From Rhizobium sp. Q54 (GTDB lineage Bacteria > Pseudomonadota > Alphaproteobacteria > Rhizobiales > Aestuariivirgaceae), in assembly GCA_945889445.1 (NCBI GenBank), contig CAMDBX010000032.1, positions 1 to 38,744 of the forward strand: a stretch of DNA of 38,744 nucleotides, read 5' to 3'. Of this stretch, positions 35,134-38,744 are shown piece after piece; the first letter of the stretch is position 1; the number at the start of each line of letters is the position of its first letter. Position numbers and translations under genes: made by a program. Under the pieces are notes generated by a model. The model was not told the DNA's origin. It did no database searches and saw only the letters and a list, made by a program, of their open reading frames with translations.

Positions 35134-35856
35134 ATGGCCGACACTCGCTTTCAAACCCAGGTCAGGAATCAGTCCCGGGCTGAGATCGACCAGGGGCTCC
35201 GCTCCTATATGCTGGGCGTTTACAACTACATGGCACTCGGTGTGGCCGCTACGGCCGTCATCACCATGCTGGTTGCGTCCAATCCGGCCGCGATGGCCGC
35301 CGTCTATTCGCTGAAGTGGGTGTTCTTCATCGCCCTCATCGGCATGGGCTTCTTCGCCCCGCGCTTGATGTTCTCCAGCAACAGCGCCGTCGCGCATGGC
35401 GCCTACTGGGGCTATGTGGCGCTGTGGGGTCTCGCCATCGCGCCGATGATCGGCGCCTACCTGTCGATCGACCCGTCGATGGTGTTCCAGGCCTTCCTGA
35501 TCACCGCCATTACCTTCGGTGCCACCAGCCTCGCCGGTTACGTCACCAAGCGTGACCTGTCGGGCATGAGCTCCTTCTTCATGATGGCCTCCATCGGCAT
35601 CATCGTGGCGATCCTGGTCAACGCCTTCTTCGTCCAGTCGACGATGATGAGCCTGATCACGTCGATCGTCACTGTCCTGCTGTTCGCCGGCATCACCGCC
35701 TACGAGACGCAGCAGATCAAGGAGATGTATGTCGAGGGCGACGCGCCGGGCATTGCCCGCGGCAAGTCGATCTTCGGTGCCTTCATGCTGTATGGCAGCT
35801 TCATCACGCTGTTCGTCAACATCCTGAATATCCTCGGCATTATGCGCCAGGAATGA
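35134..35856 (+). CDS. Bax inhibitor-1 / YccA-family membrane protein
   Basis: A 240-residue protein with seven predicted membrane helices after a basic N-terminus (QTQVRNQSRAEIDQGLRSYM). It carries family segments NYMALGVAATAVITML, FGATSLAGYVTKRDLSGM and ITAYETQQIKEMY, the last including conserved acidic residues near the C-terminus. Bacterial members form calcium- or pH-sensitive leak channels, and E. coli YccA inhibits the FtsH protease. The ATG at 35134 has CTGGAGGA upstream; the longer frame from 35074 lacks a site. A heat-shock-type promoter precedes it. Confidence 0.93.
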   Translation: MADTRFQTQVRNQSRAEIDQGLRSYMLGVYNYMALGVAATAVITMLVASNPAAMAAVYSLKWVFFIALIGMGFFAPRLMFSSNSAVAHGAYWGYVALWGLAIAPMIGAYLSIDPSMVFQAFLITAITFGATSLAGYVTKRDLSGMSSFFMMASIGIIVAILVNAFFVQSTMMSLITSIVTVLLFAGITAYETQQIKEMYVEGDAPGIARGKSIFGAFMLYGSFITLFVNILNILGIMRQE

Positions 35857-35877
35857 GCGCTGCCTGAGACGAGACGG

Positions 35878-35906
35878 AAAACCCCGGCCGAAAAGCCGGG
35901 GTTTTT
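35878..35906. terminator. Bidirectional rho-independent terminator
   Basis: AAAACCCCGGC and GCCGGGGTTTT form an 11-bp stem around a six-base loop, with A's before and T's after. The structure can therefore terminate both the BI-1 gene (plus) and the convergent DUF2794 gene (minus), which end on either side of it. Confidence 0.9.
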
Positions 35907-35912
35907 CATTGT

Positions 35913-36311
35913 TCAGATGGTGGACAGCTTTGGCGTCTTGGCCAGCACGCGCAGCACCGTTGCCAGATCTTGCCCGCGCTTGAGGATCAGCCCGGTCTGC
36001 GCCACCACCGAATACATGCCTTGCTTCCTCGCCAGCGACGGATCCTTGACGATCCGGTAGAGCGGCACTTCCGAGGCGCGGCGGAACACCGAGAACACCG
36101 CCTTCTCGCGCCCGAAGTCCATGGCGTAATCACGCCATTCGCCCTCTGCAACCTTGATGCCATAGAAGCCCAGGATGGTTTGCAGTTCCTTGCCGTCGAA
36201 GGCGACGCGCTCGGGCGGTTTCTGCGGGTGCGGATGGCTTGAAAGTGTCTGTCCGGCCGGGGCATTCGCCTCCCAGGGCCGGAGTGGAATTATACCGTCC
36301 GTCTTGTCCAA
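35913..36311 (-). CDS. DUF2794 family protein
   Basis: A 132-residue protein of a family found mainly in alphaproteobacteria. The core reads VAFDGKELQTILGFYG, KVAEGEWRDYAMDFGREKAV, FSVFRRASEVPLYRIVKDP and YSVVAQTGLILKRGQDLATV. No function is established. No ATG lies in the right place. TTG at 36311 has GGAG 8 bases upstream and gives a normal length; the GTG at 36401 would add 30 residues without a ribosome site. It is monocistronic on the minus strand. Confidence 0.85.
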   Translation of the reverse strand: MDKTDGIIPLRPWEANAPAGQTLSSHPHPQKPPERVAFDGKELQTILGFYGIKVAEGEWRDYAMDFGREKAVFSVFRRASEVPLYRIVKDPSLARKQGMYSVVAQTGLILKRGQDLATVLRVLAKTPKLSTI

Positions 36312-36584
36312 CTGCGTGACTCCGCAAGCTCGTGACAGGCTGATGACAAATGAGAAGATGTACCCGTTCGGCAGCCTTGGCAAGCAGCAGCCAGAAATCA
36401 CTTTTTGGCCGCATTGCGATCAAGCTGCCGCCCATCTCGCAGGCGATAAGGATGATGTTGCCTCTAGAGGCCCGGCTGGCGTTGAGCTTCGGAAACTCAG
36501 CCCCCCCAGCCCCCCGGATCTCGTTTCGCCGGCCGGGCCACCCCAAGTTTCAGTGTGTTGAGGCGTATCCTCAAGAGAGTTTCG

Positions 36585-36622
36585 AAGGCCGGAGCAGATG
36601 ATGCTTCGGCCTTTTCTCTTTT
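36585..36622 (+). terminator. Orphan rho-independent terminator upstream of htpG
   Basis: AAGGCCGGAGCA pairs with TGCTTCGGCCTT in a 12-bp stem containing one G-T pair and a GATGA loop, followed by TTCTCTTTT. It ends no recognised gene on the plus strand and lies before the htpG promoter. Confidence 0.82.
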
Positions 36623-36632
36623 GTTTCCGCCC

Positions 36633-36663
36633 CTTGACCATCGGGCGTCGGCACCCGATATGG
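36633..36663 (+). promoter_or_regulatory. Putative RpoH (sigma-32) promoter of htpG
   Basis: CTTGAC at 36633-36638 is followed by CCGATATGG, giving CTTG-N18-CCGATAT. That is one base from the alphaproteobacterial heat-shock consensus as I recall it (CTTG-N17/18-CYTATnT). htpG is a classic RpoH target. A transcript start near 36670 would leave a leader of about 30 bases. Confidence 0.55.
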
Positions 36664-36702
36664 CATTCATCAATCACATCACATGCTTGTGAAGAGGGTG
36701 AC

Positions 36703-38583
36703 ATGGCCACTGACACGGCGACCAAAGACGCCACCACGACTGCAACCTCCCACCAATTCCAGGCGGAGGTGGCAAAGCTCCTCCACCTGATGGTGCATTC
36801 GGTCTATTCCGACCGCGACGTGTTCCTGCGCGAACTGATCTCGAATGCCGCCGACGCGCTGGACAAGCTGCGCTACGAGGCGATCGCAAACCCGGCGCTG
36901 CTCGAAGGCCAGCCGGACCTCACCATCACCATCACGACCGACAAGGACAAGAAGACGCTCACCATCACCGACACCGGCATCGGCATGAGCGAGCAGGAGC
37001 TGGTCGACAATCTCGGCACCATCGCCAAGTCCGGCACCCAGGCCTTCGTGGAGCAGGTGAAGGCAAAGCAGGGTGACGTTCACCTCATCGGCCAGTTCGG
37101 CATCGGATTCTATTCGGGCTTCATCGTCGCCTCGCAGGTGGACGTGATCTCGCGCCGTGCCGGGTCCGAGAAGGCCTTCATGTGGTCGTCCGATGGCTCG
37201 GGCAGCTTCACCGTGACGCCGGTCGAGAACGCGCCGCGCGGCACCTCCATCGTGCTGCACCTGAAGGATGACGCGCTCGAGTTCCTCGAAGACTGGAAGA
37301 TCGAAAGCGTGGTGCGCACCTATTCCGATCACATCGCGCACCCCATCATGCTGGCGGTGGGCGACGAGACGGCCAGACAGATCAACTCCGCCAATGCCAT
37401 CTGGACGCGCGCGAAGTCCGACATCACGGCCGAGCAGCACAAGGAATTCTTCGGTCACATATCGGGGACCTATGCCGACCCGGCGCTGACGCTCCACTAT
37501 CGCGCCGAGGGCCGCAACGAATATACCGTGCTGCTCTATGTGCCGGGCGAGCGCCCCTTCGATCTCTACGATCCGGAGCGCCGCGGCCGCCAGAAGCTCT
37601 ATGTGAAACGCGTCTACATTGCCGACGATGTGGAAATCCTGCCGGCCTACCTGCGCTTCGTGCGTGGCGTCATTGATTCGGAGGACATGCCGCTCAACAT
37701 CTCGCGCGAGATGCTGCAGAACAATCCGCAGGTGGCCGCCATTCGCAAGGCCGTCACCAACAAGGTGCTCTTCGAGCTCAAGAAGCTCGCGGACACCGAT
37801 GATGCAGCCTACCGAAAACTGTGGGACATCTATGGCCCGGTGCTGAAGGAGGGCCTCTACGAGGACATGGAGCGCCGCGACCAGCTCTATGAGCTCGTCC
37901 GCTTCAAGTCCACCAAGGGCGATTGGGTGAGCCTCAAGGACTATATCGCCGGCCTGAAGGAGAACCAGACGGCGATCTACTATCTCACCGCCGAGGATGC
38001 TGCCAAGGCCAAGGCCTCGCCGCAGCTCGAAGGCTACAAGGCGAGGGACGTCGAGGTGCTGCTGCTCACCGATCCCGTCGACTCGTTCTGGGTGCGCACG
38101 GCGCTCGGGTTTGACGGCAAGCCCTTCAAGTCGGTGACGCAAGGCTCGGCCGATCTCGACATGATCGGGGCCAAGGATGAAGCCAAGCCCGATGCGGCGG
38201 AAGATGCCGCAACGGCGGTTCTCAATGCCGCGTTGAAGCAGGCACTGGGCGAGCGGGTGAAGGACGTCCGTTCCTCCAAGCGCCTCACGGAAAGTGCGGT
38301 CTGCATCGTCAACGACAGCATGATGGACCGCACGCTCGAAAAGCTGCTGTCACGGCAGAAGGATTCCGGCATCTCGGTGTCGGCACCCATCCTGGAGGTG
38401 AACCCCACCCACCCGCTCATCAAGGCGCTCGCCGCGCTGGTGAAGGCCAAGGGTGCGGCGTCTGTCGATGATGCAGCACAGCTGCTTCTCGACCAGGCCT
38501 TCATCATCGAAGGTGAGCAGGTTCCGGACCCGGCGAATTTTGCGAAGCGGCTGGCGGATGTGATGGCGAAGGCGTTCGGGTAA
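36703..38583 (+). CDS. htpG: Molecular chaperone HtpG (Hsp90)
   Basis: A 626-residue bacterial Hsp90 that remodels client proteins in an ATP-driven clamp cycle. GHKL ATP-site motifs are ELISNAADALDKLRYEA, TDTGIGMS and GQFGIGFYSGF. The middle domain has LYVKRVYI, LPAYLRFVRGVIDSEDMPLN and NISREMLQNN. The C-terminal dimerisation domain follows, with no MEEVD tail. A Thr/Ala-rich N-terminal extension (about residues 1-16) precedes the usual FQAEVAKLLHLM. The ATG at 36703 has AGAGGG upstream. The longer frame from 36598 passes through the terminator and promoter and is rejected. Confidence 0.97.
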   Translation: MATDTATKDATTTATSHQFQAEVAKLLHLMVHSVYSDRDVFLRELISNAADALDKLRYEAIANPALLEGQPDLTITITTDKDKKTLTITDTGIGMSEQELVDNLGTIAKSGTQAFVEQVKAKQGDVHLIGQFGIGFYSGFIVASQVDVISRRAGSEKAFMWSSDGSGSFTVTPVENAPRGTSIVLHLKDDALEFLEDWKIESVVRTYSDHIAHPIMLAVGDETARQINSANAIWTRAKSDITAEQHKEFFGHISGTYADPALTLHYRAEGRNEYTVLLYVPGERPFDLYDPERRGRQKLYVKRVYIADDVEILPAYLRFVRGVIDSEDMPLNISREMLQNNPQVAAIRKAVTNKVLFELKKLADTDDAAYRKLWDIYGPVLKEGLYEDMERRDQLYELVRFKSTKGDWVSLKDYIAGLKENQTAIYYLTAEDAAKAKASPQLEGYKARDVEVLLLTDPVDSFWVRTALGFDGKPFKSVTQGSADLDMIGAKDEAKPDAAEDAATAVLNAALKQALGERVKDVRSSKRLTESAVCIVNDSMMDRTLEKLLSRQKDSGISVSAPILEVNPTHPLIKALAALVKAKGAASVDDAAQLLLDQAFIIEGEQVPDPANFAKRLADVMAKAFG

Positions 38584-38594
38584 TATGATTGACG

Positions 38595-38671
38595 CCGTCA
38601 CCCCGGCGAAAGCCGGGGCCCCGCTTTCTTCTCGCCTTCCCGCGTGATTGGCGCCCAAAGCTGGGCCCCCT
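38595..38671. repeat. Second REP-like repeat, possibly interrupted
   Basis: It begins CCGTCACCCCGGCGAAAGCC (then GGGG), identical to the first arm of the repeat at 25864 for at least 20 bases. The returning arm is incomplete: after CCAAAGCTGGGCCCCC the sequence changes to a different character. The repeat lies 11 bases after the htpG stop. Confidence 0.75.
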
Positions 38672-38744
38672 GAGTTCACAAACGAAGTGCAACACCAGAT
38701 GATGGTGTTGCCATGGCCCGGACCTATCGACAGTTTTCCCTGGA
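38672..38744 (+). mobile_element. Probable left end of an IS30-family insertion sequence
   Basis: A less GC-rich stretch (TGAGTTCACAAACGAAGTGC) is followed by a perfect 8-bp inverted repeat, CAACACCA-gatga-TGGTGTTG (38690-38710). An ATG at 38713 opens MARTYRQFSL, which resembles the N-terminus of IS30-type transposases. The window ends after 32 bases of this frame, so length, intactness and terminal repeats cannot be checked. Confidence 0.5.
38713..38744 (+). CDS. Start of a putative IS30-family transposase (cut by window end)
   Basis: Only ten complete codons, MARTYRQFSL, are visible. This resembles the conserved opening of IS30-type transposases (TYRQLTLEER-like). The rest, including the helix-turn-helix and DDE domain, lies beyond the window. 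Confidence 0.45.
   Translation, partial: MARTYRQFSL

Larger units (their letters stand above)
36312..36702. other. Intergenic region between DUF2794 and htpG
   Basis: I see no convincing protein gene in these 390 bases; the plus-strand frames here lack family character. They contain, in order, a C-rich tract near 36510-36528, a small hairpin TTGAGG-CGTAT-CCTCAA at 36558-36574, a strong terminator, and a heat-shock-type promoter. A small RNA ending at the terminator is possible. Confidence 0.5.

Noticed and set aside
36175-36561. Plus-strand frame of 128 residues upstream of htpG
   Set aside because: It begins antisense inside the DUF2794 gene and continues as a Pro/Ser-rich sequence without family features or a ribosome site.
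36679-38142. 487-residue minus-strand frame
   Set aside because: It is antisense to htpG, whose reading frame is fully conserved.

Overview
The window is a compact, GC-rich piece of an alphaproteobacterial chromosome, most likely from the Hyphomicrobiales (Rhizobiales) or a close relative. The basis is family content rather than any database match: a TIGR02302-type protein, a DUF2794 protein, the argH-lptM-lysA order, the leuS-lptE-holA order, a cyclic-nucleotide-binding protein paired with an OmpR-type regulator, and RpoH-like promoters of the CTTG-N18-CCnATAT form. It encodes one tRNA and about 40 proteins, nearly all housekeeping. I found no phage, CRISPR array, secretion or defence island, and no clear new multi-gene system. 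The main accessory signals are two REP-like palindromic repeats and the probable first bases of an IS30-type element at the right edge.

Layout. 1-342: tRNA-Gly(GCC) on the minus strand with an unusual, lower-GC flank at its 3' side. 343-3046: an editing deacylase, a CnoX-like thioredoxin, a LON-domain protein, a Trm112-like protein and a DUF971 protein, all on the plus strand, meeting a UbiH-type hydroxylase tail to tail. 4459-6462: a sigma-54-type promoter, glnK-amtB and a strong terminator. 6560-9892: ftsK and lolA. 10009-12428: a 2H phosphoesterase overlapping a HAD phosphatase, then exonuclease III. 12434-14973: a cyclic-nucleotide-binding protein with an OmpR-family regulator, a divergent YkuD transpeptidase and a YggS protein. 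15081-19711: leuS, lptE, holA and a small membrane protein. 19705-25088 (minus): argH, lptM, lysA and a TIGR02302 protein. 25124-26855: a TlpA-like protein and a 3-hydroxybutyryl-CoA dehydrogenase meeting at a REP hairpin. 27038-33434 (minus): ybbA, ybbP, a cobalamin adenosyltransferase, a rhomboid protease, etfB and etfA, closed by a strong terminator. 33505-35856: a TesA-like esterase, thpR, a pterin dehydratase and a Bax-inhibitor-1 protein. 35913-38744: DUF2794 (minus), a 390-base gap with an orphan terminator, htpG, a REP repeat and the putative IS start.

How the genes work together. Several sets serve the envelope: LolA carries lipoproteins, LptE and LptM are partners of the LPS translocon protein LptD, the YkuD enzyme probably acts on peptidoglycan, and YbbA/YbbP with TesA form a conserved transporter-esterase group. 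Lysine/diaminopimelate and arginine synthesis (lysA, argH) share a transcription unit. EtfA/EtfB and the hydroxyacyl-CoA dehydrogenase belong to fatty-acid or butyryl-CoA oxidation. GlnK and AmtB control ammonium uptake. HtpG, the BI-1 protein and CnoX point to stress and proteostasis, and the first two carry similar RpoH-type promoters.

Start codons were chosen from ribosome-binding-site spacing, overlaps and family length, and are uncertain where noted. All promoter calls are made by eye.
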